A stretch of DNA of 64,000 nt from Cardiocondyla obscurior (taxonomy: Eukaryota > Arthropoda > Insecta > Hymenoptera > Formicidae). Below, piece after piece: positions 12,297 through 23,600 of this stretch. The position numbers and the translations under genes are program-made. Under the pieces are notes generated by a model, which did not search any database, was not told where the DNA came from, and worked only from the letters and a program-made list of their open reading frames with translations. Position 1 is the first letter of the stretch. Each line of letters begins with the position of its first letter. The stretch spans positions 5,768,501 through 5,832,500 of the forward strand of contig NC_091874.1 in the NCBI RefSeq assembly GCF_019399895.1. The letters run 5' to 3'.

Positions 12297-13430
12297 ATTA
12301 CGTCAATGCGTCGTTCCTCATGCTTTGGCGTCCGATGCGAACACTCCTCGACGCGCAAACGACTTGCTGACCGAATCCGCGTAAGCTCGCAGGTCCCACC
12401 AAGTCATGATCGATGCACTTCTTCGCAAATACGTCACGTTGCCGTGACGGCAAACGACCGGAAATGAAACGCGCTCGGGGATGAACGCTTTCCTAACGAA
12501 ATCGCCACCACGCGGTATCGCGCCCGACAGGCGCACCTACAAAACGCACGCACAATGCTCGCCTTTCCGATCGTGCACTCGCATTCACGGTCCACGCGAT
12601 CGAAAATCCTAATCCGATCTTGAGCTCGGAACCTCAATCACTAAGAAATTGTCGGTCGGTTTTTTTTTTTTTTTTTCTCTAATATTCAACTAATTACGAA
12701 TTTCACGGTGTACGTTCGTTACACTAATCGCGAGTACACGGTGTCGGGAAAGCGTTTAAGGCTCGCGATGTAAATTCGGCGCACCCCGGGAGTATCTTTT
12801 AATTCCGGACTCAACCTCGAACGAAAAGCGGCGGAACGCGGTGAAGCCGCGCGGTCGAAGAAGGGGTTTGTTAAGCACGGCACCCGACGGGGTGCGATGC
12901 GCACGACTCTCCAGCGGCAGTTGACGCGACACTAGAGAAAATCGGACTTCACTTGCCGCCACAGGACTCCGGACGCTTGCGCTCTGCGTTCCTCGCCGCC
13001 ACGAGCCACAGGATTTCGCATAAACAGCACGTCCGCGACCCTGGTATTTCGCGAGACGAACGTATATATACGTCACGGACGAAAGTTCCTCGCGCGGACT
13101 CGTACCTCCCTTCATTCGAACGGACAGCACGAATTATTCGATTGTCGATCGAGAGTGTTTACCCGGTTTGTCTTCCGAGCGGTTGTTCGAATAGATGTAA
13201 CAAACACTCGATGCTCGCCGAGCTTTCCTTAGATTCTTGCACTCGGAGGTTTCTGTTTAATCCCGACGGCGGTATTGTCGAAGAAATTGTCAATTCGGGC
13301 GGACATTCCGAGAGATTGACTCACGGCGCAATTTATAACGAGTTAACACGTCGCGCGATTTCTGTTTCATCAAGGATTATCGAGTTCTTTATCGCGGCGG
13401 CAAAGGGAGATGCACATTGCCGGGTATAAT
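12297..13430 (-). promoter_or_regulatory. CpG-rich block, possible promoter and first exon (minus strand)
   Basis: This kilobase is richer in GC and CpG than its AT-rich flanks. On the minus strand it ends at 12297 with ATG followed directly by a GTGAGT donor, as a 5' exon might. A TATATATA element sits at about 13062-13069. Long open frames overlap on both strands (for example 12953-13429 plus and 12756-13130 minus), which is typical of CpG-rich DNA poor in stops rather than coding. No downstream exons on the minus strand could be linked to it. Confidence 0.25.
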
Positions 13431-14808
13431 GAAATCATAACACTATTCTAGATGGACGGGGCAGCTTCGTGCCGTCGAGCGAAAATCAACGAGATAGATC
13501 GAGCTTAATCCGCATTCAGCAAGTTATCACGACTACATAGTCAATTAAGCTATAGTCGGCGCAATAACTATTTGCAATCTCTAAATAACTATACTGTAGA
13601 CGGACAGTTTACGCCTGCAAGTATATCATTAGTACGTCGCGGGGGTTGACTACGAGGCTTTAAATAGCCGGTAATAAAAGGAACTTCCGCTTTAATTCGA
13701 TATAACGTTGCGGGTCATTAACTCCGTTCTTCGTCATTTTATCGCCAGGATACTTGGCGGGTATCACTGTCTGCGCGAATGACTGAAATATATTGTTATG
13801 TTAATTACGAAATCGCTAATTGTTCGAATTAACTCTTACATACTATATAAAAGTTGACAATGGATTTTTTTAAATGAATATTTCATGGAATTTTTGAAAC
13901 GTAACTTGCAATTTTCGTACAGCTCTTATTATAACGTAAAAGAAATAAAATAGCGTTTTTCTTATTTAACGAACGTGAGACTCTTTGCTACGTTTTTTTT
14001 TTTTTTTTTTTTTTTTTTTTGTCCCTAAATAATAATGAGACACTCAGTAAAATTAATAATGATAAACTTAAATTAACAAACCAATCGGCAAATAAAAAAT
14101 TTTGTTACATATAAACGTGTTCATATATATTTTCTTTTTATGCAAATGTATATTCACGTATAAGTAATGTGAGTTTATTTTAAAGTAATTTCAAATTATG
14201 CTTAGAAAAGATTACGGTGTTCTACTTATTTTATTTATTCATTACTGAATATGCAATCGAAAAGAAACTCTTAAGGAGGAGAAATGAGACGTAACGATGG
14301 CACTTGAAAAATGAAATTCCCATGGGAGGGCTTTTATACGTCCATTTGCATCAGAAATATTTCTCCATCATCAATTATCACTGAAAAGCAGATATTTCAA
14401 TATTTCTTTGTTCGTCCAATGTTTTAATGTCAAATTATCTTGAGACTTAAGACCTTTCACATTTTTCACGTGCATTAATACTCGAGGTACTTTACGTGGC
14501 AGAGTGCATCTTAATAATTACAACAAATGATACAAATAATTTCTATATTGTACATAGCAATTAAAAATAACAATTTCTTGAAATAATTAATCTGATAAGA
14601 GATAGAAGATTAAGAAGTCGTCTTCTTAAATAAACGAGCGCGTTTCGGCTCTACGGCACATTTTTTGAAATGACATGTAGTCAAAAATTGTCAATAAAGC
14701 GCGACAGTAGACCCGTATTTGGCGCGACTCCAATCTTTTATCACGAATCGTAAAGTAGATATCAACGGCGCTTCCAAATACACCGGCGTGTCTCGAAGTC
14801 TACGGGAA
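13431..14808. other. AT-rich intergenic DNA, 3' flank of the kinase-like gene
   Basis: This block probably includes the 3' untranslated region of the minus-strand kinase-like gene that ends at 14809. A strand-matched AATAAA (TTTATT on the + strand) occurs around 14233-14240. It also holds a run of 28 T at 13993-14020. No other feature seen. Confidence 0.5.
13993..14020. repeat. Poly(T) run of 28
   Basis: This is an uninterrupted homopolymer. Similar runs of 23-26 bases occur at 36363-36385 (A), 36940-36964 (T), 40247-40272 (A), 42851-42875 (T), 43849-43874 (T) and 52344-52369 (A). I see no target-site duplications or element bodies beside them, so I treat them as simple repeats. Confidence 0.9.
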
Positions 14809-16128
14809 TTACAGATTCGGCGGATGTTCGGGCAGACGGTCCTTGATCTCATGCAGTATCTCGAACATGCGCAACTTGTACGCCGGCTCCTGCTCGCACT
14901 GGTAGCTCACCAGGTCCCCGCGCTCGTCCCCGTACAAAACTTGCTCGAGCTTTTCCGTCGACGAGCAAAAATAATTCGCGGTTACCTCGTGGGTGAGCAG
15001 CATTACTTGCAAATTAAGCGCGGCATAAACGAGCGCTGTATTTCGTGCTTCCGCGCAACTTTTCTGAAACTCCGTCCATGGCAAGTAGTCTTCGACGTCG
15101 AGGCCCTCTTCCGCCAAGCCCCGAGCGAACGTGTCGTGATAAATTCTAGCGAAGGACTCGAAATTACGATCCCTGGTGCGCCGATTAGTGGTCAGGTATA
15201 GGCAGAACGTAAAATCGATCGCCGGCGGGCAGTAACGGAGAAACTGAAAATCTATTATGTAACAGCCGTTTATATTACCGGCCATGTCGTGCCGAAACAT
15301 TATGTTGTTTGCCCAAATGTCGCGATGACAGGTTACGTTTCTGTGCTCCCTCGATGGGGCAAGTAGCCGCGAAATTTTATGCGACCATTCCGCGATTCGG
15401 CGCTTAACGATAGTCTTATCTTTATCGTCGAACTCCTCGATAAGATCGGCTATAGCGTAGAGGCCTGTAATACTGGAAGCGAGAGCCCTTTCCGATCTGT
15501 CGTCTCCGTCGACAAAGAGCACCTCGTTCAGTAGTTGTCCGTAAAGATCGAAAACGGTCCGACCGCTTTCCCGGGCGAGTTTCTCGTCCAGCAGCAGGGA
15601 CCTTGAGTGGAGTCTCGAAAGAGTTCTCAGTGACCAAACGCAGTGCTCTTCGTCGTACGGCACGTATTTGCTCAGCATAGCGTAGCCATCCACCGAGACG
15701 TCCTCCAAAACGATGATGACGTTTCGTTTGCAAAGGTAACACTCTACCGTCCACTTCGGGGGACCGCCCGCGCCCATCCGTTGCATCAAATCCGTATAAA
15801 CGGTTATCTCTTTGTTGAACGCGTCGAAACGCTGGAGAAATTCGAACTGCGGGCTGAGCCTCGGCGGCGGGCTCTTCGCGAAGAACCGCAAACTTTGCAC
15901 CTGGCCGTCAATTCGCGCCGTAACGTGAAGATGATAGTACTGGCCGAGAAATCCTTTCGTGGGGTCGAGAGACTCCAGCTTCCAGTCGACAAGTCGAGAG
16001 TTCCCGGTGCCAAATTTGCGCTCTAGTATCTTATTAACGTCGTTGTCGTCCAACAGGGACGTTTCTCGGCGATCCTGCGGTGAAATCGATAACACTGAGC
16101 ACGTCTTGTCGACGTTTATCGCCGCCAT
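14809..16128 (-). CDS. EcKinase-like / CHK kinase-like protein
   Basis: This single-exon gene encodes a 439-residue member of the insect EcKinase-like family (DUF1679-type, choline-kinase fold). Members are thought to phosphorylate small hydroxylated molecules such as ecdysteroids or xenobiotic conjugates; the substrate here cannot be told. Kinase landmarks are intact: FFAKSPP, with the likely ATP-binding lysine near residue 85; a Glu near 107; a hinge-like VLEDV near 140-145; the catalytic loop CHRDIWANN (His268, Asp270, Asn275); and IIDFQ, with the metal-binding Asp near 293. Length and motif spacing suit the family. I chose the ATG at 16128 because it is the first ATG in the frame; the frame extends 12 codons upstream without one. 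No signal peptide or membrane span is seen, so it should be cytosolic. Family members often occur in clusters, but no sibling is visible here. Confidence 0.92.
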   Translation of the reverse strand: MAAINVDKTCSVLSISPQDRRETSLLDDNDVNKILERKFGTGNSRLVDWKLESLDPTKGFLGQYYHLHVTARIDGQVQSLRFFAKSPPPRLSPQFEFLQRFDAFNKEITVYTDLMQRMGAGGPPKWTVECYLCKRNVIIVLEDVSVDGYAMLSKYVPYDEEHCVWSLRTLSRLHSRSLLLDEKLARESGRTVFDLYGQLLNEVLFVDGDDRSERALASSITGLYAIADLIEEFDDKDKTIVKRRIAEWSHKISRLLAPSREHRNVTCHRDIWANNIMFRHDMAGNINGCYIIDFQFLRYCPPAIDFTFCLYLTTNRRTRDRNFESFARIYHDTFARGLAEEGLDVEDYLPWTEFQKSCAEARNTALVYAALNLQVMLLTHEVTANYFCSSTEKLEQVLYGDERGDLVSYQCEQEPAYKLRMFEILHEIKDRLPEHPPNL

Positions 16129-16183
16129 ATTCGTCGTACTCCTCTCGTCGGGTCTGTTAGGCAACGTCGACGACCGGCTGCGC

Positions 16184-16194
16184 CCGAATTTATA
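16184..16194 (-). promoter_or_regulatory. Possible TATA box of the kinase-like gene
   Basis: Read on the minus strand, the sequence GATATAAATTC lies about 60 bases upstream of the chosen ATG at 16128, a spacing that leaves a 5' leader of roughly 30 bases. This suits an intronless gene with a compact promoter. Chance occurrence in AT-containing DNA cannot be excluded. Confidence 0.35.
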
Positions 16195-16279
16195 TCGCGT
16201 CTATTTCTCACGCGGTCGCGACAGGAAACAAGCAGACGTTCTGATAAACTTAGCCGATGAAACCGCTATAAATATTTAA

Positions 16280-18714
16280 CGCACTATCTTCGCACGAACG
16301 CTTTATAGATCTCAAATAGACGGCTTTGGGAGACGGCAGTCGACGCGGTGATAACCACCTCGAACGGATTCGTATGATTTATGCCGCGTTGTAAATCTGT
16401 CCGAGCGTACTTCAGTGATGTGACGAGAAAACGCGAATCTCATGATACGCGCCGTTTCACGCAAAACAAATAAACAAAAAAAATAAAAAAGACTAACAAA
16501 AAAAACCGCGTGTATTGCGATAGCGTGTCTACATACCGGAAATTTACCGTCGCCGACCGCGCCGGAGTCGAGAAAAACGCTGCTGGGATGAAGCTCGAAT
16601 GCTCGCGGTATTTATCTCGGAATATGCATCGCGGCCGCGGTAAAGGATAATTATCTGTGGCCCTTTGTGCGAAAATGTGCGAATTTAGAGTCACAGGGGT
16701 ATTGCGTGTTGCGACTGTAACCGATGAGCAACAAACGCTAGATTATTGCCCGCCGTCGAAATATCGAAAGCGCAACTTTAGATTATTACGCGCGCATTGT
16801 TGTTAACAATTAATCCGCAACGGAACTCGCGCGGCCGCTAATTAACGCCGGTGACGCGTCAGTTAAACAGGTTTAGTAAAACAGATCCGTTAACGTTAAT
16901 TGCGCGTGTTACGCAATCCGCTCAAGTATAGCTTAATAAAATTGCACGAGGTAATCGGTAACGCGTGGCGGATACTTATGCGGGATCGCTTTGTAACTGC
17001 GGCACGGGAGAAGACGTAATAGGCTAAGCAAAGAAACCGTTAAAGTCCGCCGGGTGCCGTAAAACAATTCGAGGGAGAAACTCAGCGAGCCTCGCGGCCG
17101 ACAAAATTTATTCCTTACCGTGAACGTATCTAACTTCTCGGGAAGGCAACTATTAATGGGGCCACACACTATATAGCCCTTTCGGCTTCGTTACTTTACG
17201 GTACCAAAGGTAATTCGATTAACTGCGTCCTGAAGCCGGGAACGGAGACGAGCCCGCTAATATCAATGTATATGATAGAGAAACCATTTAAATTTCCTTC
17301 TAACAGGGTTTTGTCGTAGCTTCCCCTCTAATGACTTTTTTATCGTACGGTTTTCGCCGACCATGAAATTAAGGCGTCCGCAAATTTGCCCGAGCGATCA
17401 AGTAAACATTTTAATTAAAAATTGCATTTATAAATGCAATTACGCTCGCAAAACGTTACATAATTATGCGAACGGTAACTCATTCTTTTTTCTAATGTTC
17501 GAAAATGTTTTAATAGCGAGGTGTGCATCCGTATTTTTAATAACAAGCGTGCAGTCACGAGAAACCGGGGAAAAAAAAGCTTGTAACTTTCTCAAAGTTT
17601 TATAGATTCTGCTAAAAGATTAAATTTGCTCCAAGTCTTTTGCTAGAAAAATTGTACATTACACCGTATAAATAAATAATGACAAAAAAAAGGGGGTCAC
17701 GAGAAGTCTCTAATTGCTGGCCGTCACACAGTGCCACGAAAACGTCGTCGGCATTTTCCTTTTTCTCAGCGAACGGCTATGTAGAGCCCGGCAAAAGTGG
17801 AATTCTCATTAATTGACGCGGTACTAATTAGACTTTTAATTAACGAGTCGGAAATAAACAACGATTTGCGAACAGACGTCACGTTGCTCGTATCCCTAAT
17901 GATTTAACTATCTACAACAGTAGAAGTAATGTCGGCGCGCATTAATGCGCATAAATTTGCAGTCTTCAGCGGCGATTAGCAATTCGCGGAGAGTAGCCGC
18001 CTTTCATCTCTGCTTTCAATACTAAATGGCTGGCGCGACTCACTTACGCGGTAAGCACATTTTTTTTTTTTTCTCTTTTCTTTTCTTTTTTTTTCTCTCC
18101 CTTTTTTTGAACGGTCCAAATTGCGCTTTTCCTCAGATTGCAGTGTAATGCACTTGTGCCTTTGCAAAAAGAAAAGCAGGCCGATACGGCCGAGGTCGCA
18201 TCGCATACATTTGTACTCGATTATAAATTAAAGATTCGCGACTTCCGATTGTATCTCCGTCTAGACCAAGTCTCGCGAACCTCGCATCGATCTAACGATG
18301 CTGCTGTCCATTATTAATTCGATTGCGCGTCCTTCACGTCGTCTTTTTTTTTTTGTGCACATATGTGTAATCACGCTGAGCAAGAAGCGCTCGCTCTAAA
18401 ATATGCAACGGCCGATTCAGACGACCGACCCTATTGCCGCGTTAAAGCGACGCGTTGTATGTATCTTCAATGTCTGACGTTTAAGCGGCGTGGAGTGCAT
18501 CGGCTAAATCCCCAGCGTTATTCCCGCGACGTGTATAAACGGCGGTAAAGAAAAATTTCTTTCTGACAAATGTCGGCCGGCTAAAGTCGCGCTGCACTCG
18601 CCGAGTCTTGAGTTTCAAGGATTCTGCGACATTTCGCATGAAACTCGATGCCGAGAACGAAAATTTATATGTGTCTGTGTACGTGCACATTTTCCTTTTC
18701 CTTTCGTTCTCTAC

Positions 18715-18745
<31 letters not shown>

Positions 18746-20075
18746 GTTTCGTGGCATTTCCTTTTGAGTATTCGGAAGTAAAGCAATCCCGGTATCAACC
18801 TCACTTCCGCGATGCCATGCGGCAAAGAAAAGAAAACAGAAATGTCTAGGGATGCAGGAGATGTCCGCGAGTGGCTTTGAAAAATACGAGATGCGATTGT
18901 TTCGATAAAATGTACCAGAAAAATGCGTTTAAATTTTAAATTACTGTCTAGGGAATAATTTAAAACGTACGAAATCACGCGTTATAAAAACACATAAGAT
19001 TTTCGTGCTACGAATATCAATTGTTAACGTCTGGAGATTTGCACGTAATTACGAATCTTCGTGGCAACGGTTTGAGAAAAGTATTTGCGAATATATATAT
19101 TATAAGATAATTTTAGAAGTATGACTTATAAACTGGACGGTCGATACTAATAATCTTAAAAGCAATTGCATGACAATATTCATATTTTATTTTTATATGG
19201 AAGAGTTTTTTTATTGATCTAATTTTAAATATAATTTTTAACAATAAATACTATATTCTTTTTAATATACAAGTATAAAAAAAAATGAGAATTAGAGATA
19301 ACAATTTAAAAAAAAAAAAATAATAAAAAATAAAAAACCGATATGGTTCCAAAAGTTGAAACATGTTTTGCTTTCGAAATAAAAATGTTTAATATAAAAT
19401 GTTGTTAAAATATAATGGAACAACAAAGTGCTTCGTATAGGATGGTATTAACTTTTAAATATAGCAATTATAAATTGTCTGGAAATTAGGTTATTAATAA
19501 TATGAAGAGATACAATACGAATCAAAAAATAATTCTCTTAGACTTTAAAAACCATTTTCGGATTAATCGTGGGCGAAATTTAAATTTACTTTGAATAATA
19601 TGAATTTTACAAAATTTTCTCAGCGAGGTAAAAAAAAAAAAATATTTTTTGTGCCGCTAACAAAAATAGTGTGCATTAATCGAAAAACGCCATGCATCGT
19701 AGTTCTCAAATCGGGCGTGCGGTTTACGGCACTATACTTTCATTTTACCCCGTTATGCTTCCGGACAAATCCTATACATTGTCAATATTGTTGCACGTTT
19801 ATCCAGTGTTTGAAAGCACAACACGGCATGCTAATATTAATTGGCAATTGCGTTAGCGTATTCCACCCTACGTGTCAAATGTTCATTTCTCGTCGGAACT
19901 CGTTTGAATTTTAATCAGCCATGGGTGAAAACCTTAACGCCGACTTTCACCGCTGTGGATTAACTACGATTTCAGTTTGACTTTTATCTCTTATAATTCT
20001 CTAACTTTTGAAACTAAGGAAAGGTAAAGAGTAAAGGAAACCGGTTTTGATATTAAAGAAATCACCAATTGATTT
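16280..20075. other. Intergenic DNA without supported genes
   Basis: The block contains AT-rich DNA (notably 19,080-19,600), a CT microsatellite at 18720-18742, a T-rich tract near 18,060-18,110 and a perfect 22-base palindrome at 17420-17441. The open frames present are short or low-complexity. I see no tRNA, transposon or exon with convincing splice sites. Confidence 0.5.
18720..18742. repeat. CT dinucleotide microsatellite
   Basis: About eleven CT units in a row, inside a longer pyrimidine-rich stretch (about 18690-18750). Confidence 0.9.
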
Positions 20076-20176
20076 TGTTATATACAATAAATTTTTATTA
20101 TCAAAGTTTGTTTCGAGATACATATATCCGAAAATAGGAGGGCAAATTTTTGGTTGAAAGCGTAAAGGTGGCCGCC

Positions 20177-20696
20177 TTAGGAAGCTCCTCGTTCCGTTCC
20201 GTTAACTGCGAGAATGAGGGAGCCCCGGCTATAGAAATCCCTGGTTTTGGTCGATCGGGCAAATCTCATGTCGGGAAAATCGATTTGGACTCTATTCGGT
20301 CGACCATACCAGTGATTAGCAGTCATTGGCACTACGTGACGTTTGTCTTCCTCGTGTATCTCTGCCCAAATGAGACTCGGGTTCGCGCGATCACATCGCG
20401 GTTTGCCCGGATCGAACGGAGTTACATCGTGCGAACGATCGTACGCCGATCTTGCGTCAGCGATTCTTCCCTCCTGCTTGTAGTTGCCGAAATACGTTGT
20501 CGTGTGCCGCTCGGCCAATGGTTCTGTCTTGTTATCAATTAATTTTGTTAACGTTCCTTATTTTTTTCCGCGAGTTGTTAAGATTAAAAAAAAAAAAAAA
20601 AAAACTTACCACACTCAAGCGTTTTCTCTCGTTTCGAATCTTAATTTCCCACTGGCGCATACGAACCCACGGCGTGACAAATTCGACGCGATGCAT
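20177..20696 (-). CDS. Unrecognised 145-residue protein, two exons
   Basis: Exon 1 runs from an ATG at 20696 to 20610 (29 codons) and ends at a perfect GTAAGT donor. Exon 2 runs from 20527 to the stop at 20177 (116 codons). Both edges of the 82-base intron are phase 0, so the reading frame joins exactly, and an in-frame stop lies upstream of the ATG. A strand-matched AATAAA lies near 20092-20098, about 80 bases past the stop. The protein is hydrophilic, with no signal peptide or membrane span. It is rich in aromatic and charged residues, with segments such as TTYFGNYKQEGR, NPSLIWAEI, TANHWYGRP and IDFPDMRFAR. Short proteins with scattered Tyr/Pro/Arg motifs of this kind include ciliary and sperm-flagellar microtubule inner proteins; that is only an analogy. 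The acceptor (aacaag) has a weak pyrimidine tract, so the exact junction could differ. Confidence 0.6.
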
Positions 20697-20699
20697 ATT

Positions 20700-23600
20700 C
20701 GTTGACAATTTTTACTCAAGATAGATATCGTCGAAATGTAATTAACCAAATTTAGACACGATGTCGCGGACTTTTTGCGAAATAAACGCGAAACGTTAAC
20801 GAAACACGAGACGCGCGCGAAACCGGAACTAATTTATGGTTACAAATATAGTATTTTCCGGTTGCAGTTTGGCGCGTTTATTCGAAAGAAACGTGCCGAC
20901 AAACAGGATCTGCCATCTCGCGAAGCAAGCAGCAAGTATAAAATCATTAGTAGTTCAAAGAGTCAGTGGCACGGGGCGCTACTTGTATACTACTACCTCG
21001 TAAAATTAAAAATAAACGATATATGTAATAAGAACGGCGCGATTTATTGCCGCGAGGAAGTAATGGGAATAAAAAATGGGATTCAATTTCATCCAGATAG
21101 AAAAGCTAATATTTAGTGAACAAAAGCTCTCGTTTTTAAGTCCATACGTGGAGCGCAGTTGAAATTAATTTTGAAACGTGAATTAAAATGAGAAGGAAAA
21201 GTGAGAATATCCAAATTTATTTCTATTATATTTAATCGTGTCGAAAAAAATTCATATAACTCTTTACAATCACAACTCGCCGGTGAGAGGAAATATTAGA
21301 AACTGCAGATTTAGTACCACGATTTTACGCGAATACAATATGCCCGTAAAAATTAAATCAAAGTTTATTTAATTTCTATTTAAATTTGTTAAATTAAAAT
21401 ACAAATAAAAAAAAAAGAAATAAAGAAAAATTTTATTTATTTTCACGAATAAAATTTTGGGGAAGAAAAATTTTATTTTCTTCTTTTTTTATACGAATCG
21501 GTAACCAAATGTTTTAAATGAGAGCACAGAATTTCACACGTCCTTTGTAATGTCACAGCCAAATCCCTCGCGCGAGAACGCAACGGACGCGCATCGCACT
21601 TACATTCTGAACTTTTATCGCAAAAGGGCAGGTATACTCTACAGGCACAATGCACCTTTTTTCGCTCGCCACCATTTTCAAGTAAAATGTTGCTCTCGGT
21701 AACATGCACGGTCTACGGTAACGTCAGCCAGCACTTACCAATCTCAAGTGCTCCGCTTACATCCCTTACTTATTTAGCCAAACCTTTTACTGTGCGCAGC
21801 GGTCTTTTTGTTTGTGTTTAATTTAACGTTTTTATTTGGGTTTCCTTAGAATTTCATTAATTCCTTTAAATTACTCAGCTATCAGTTCTTTGCGCTGTGA
21901 CTTTACTCACAATTAGATACGTCCGAATATACAAGAGATGCGGAATGCTAATCGATAACAATACTCGTTTCTTCTGTTAAAATAAAATTTCCATTATTAG
22001 TGTTACGCTTTTCAAGACTCACCGGTCTGTTAACGAAAGGCAGGAAATAATCGGATTCACTGCAGATATTTTCTATATGAATCACGCTATTTTTTTCCGT
22101 AATGAAGTGACTATGGAGATTAATTAAGCCGCAGCTTAAAATTTATTTCGTGTCTTCTTTTATAGCGTGCAACAGATTGCAGCGATCTTCCGGGATTTTT
22201 TTTTTTATATGTCTAACGTCTCTTCAGCGTATCCTTTATTAGCTTTTTTATAACTTTTATTACGTCATTAATAGAAATCAATGAAGAGTTGGCGCGCGAC
22301 GGTTTTCTCGCAACGGAATTTAGTTCCCACAGATTACAGTAAATTATTTTATTGATCCCCATTAAAGCAACATTTGAGGGAAGAAATGTAACGACGTTAA
22401 TGATAAAAATCAATGACGCAAGGTCTGGGTGCGTTCGAGAGCTTTTGTAAAATTACAGCGAGCGCTTTGATACTCGATTAAAGATCATTTGCTTGATTTG
22501 CGTACACCCGCTCGTCTTTTTGTCACGTTCGTTACGTCGCCGCATCGGAACGAGATAGATCCAATCGAGTCAAACTGAGCGCGCGGCACGCTTAATTACC
22601 TAATGAAGTTAGTATGAACAATCATCGGGATTGTGCGGAATCGGCAAAATTTCTCAATCACGTTTGTCAACTTTTGTTTTTTATTTTAATTCGTCAAAAA
22701 ATTTTTTTATGTGTAACGGCATTTGAAGCCATCGCAATCGCATAACGCATCTTCGAATAAAGTCTCATTTAATTGAATCAGCTCCGTGCAAATCGTTTTT
22801 TGAAAATTATTAAAAAAAAAAAAAAAAAAAAGAAGAAAATTCTCGCAGTAAAATTGCTTCCCGCTCTTACGAGATTCGATTCTGATTCTAATAAAATATA
22901 TTAAAGTGAAAGAGAAAGGAAAGAGGGAGAGCGACTGTCTTATATCAGCGAATCTCGCGCATTTATCTCCAGCGACCGGAGAGGAAATCTCGACCGTCGC
23001 GTCGTTGCGCGAATCGTGCGAAATCCTCCCGAAATCTCGACCGAGATGGCTTAGAACGGAGAGAACAAAAGTACACTTCACGGAAACCTCGTACTAACGC
23101 GACCCTAGTATTCCAGCCGTATCCCAAATATGTGATAGAATCTCTGTAAGCCGTCTTACTAAGATTAAGAAAAAAAAAAAAAATATACGCGACTTAACTT
23201 TGCGATAATAATATTAAGAAAAAACTCAAAAAATTTAAATGTATTCAATGAGAGTTAGCGAAATCGATTAGTGAGGTAAATGGATTGTTGAAAAGCGGAT
23301 AAGCCAAAGGTATATGCGACACACTCGATAGAGCTTAATCAGGTTCGACTAGTTGGCAGGTGCAAGCGTCAGGCTTGCGGGAATAAGGAGCAAGTGGTCT
23401 CTCCAAGAAACCGCGTGGTTCTGCTCGCGCTCGCGGCAAGAAACGCAAGTGTGGACCGATACCGAACGTCTAATCCAGCAAAATGCCGTCTCGGTCGCTC
23501 GCCACGTCGTATTTAGAAATATTATGAAGATTAGGTGTCGCCGCGCGGCCGTCTAATTAAAGGAGGAGTTGATCCCAGTATACTCAGACTCGGTCTTGGA

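Noticed and set aside
12953..13429. 158-codon plus-strand frame
   Set aside because: It overlaps a minus-strand frame of similar length in a CpG-rich block, begins without an ATG-based start I trust, and has no known motif.
14719..15201. 160-codon plus-strand frame
   Set aside because: It is the antisense shadow of the EcKinase-like gene, which has clear catalytic motifs on the other strand.
20150..20542. 130-codon plus-strand frame
   Set aside because: It is antisense to the better supported two-exon minus-strand gene; it starts at TTG and is Arg/Ser/Val-rich.
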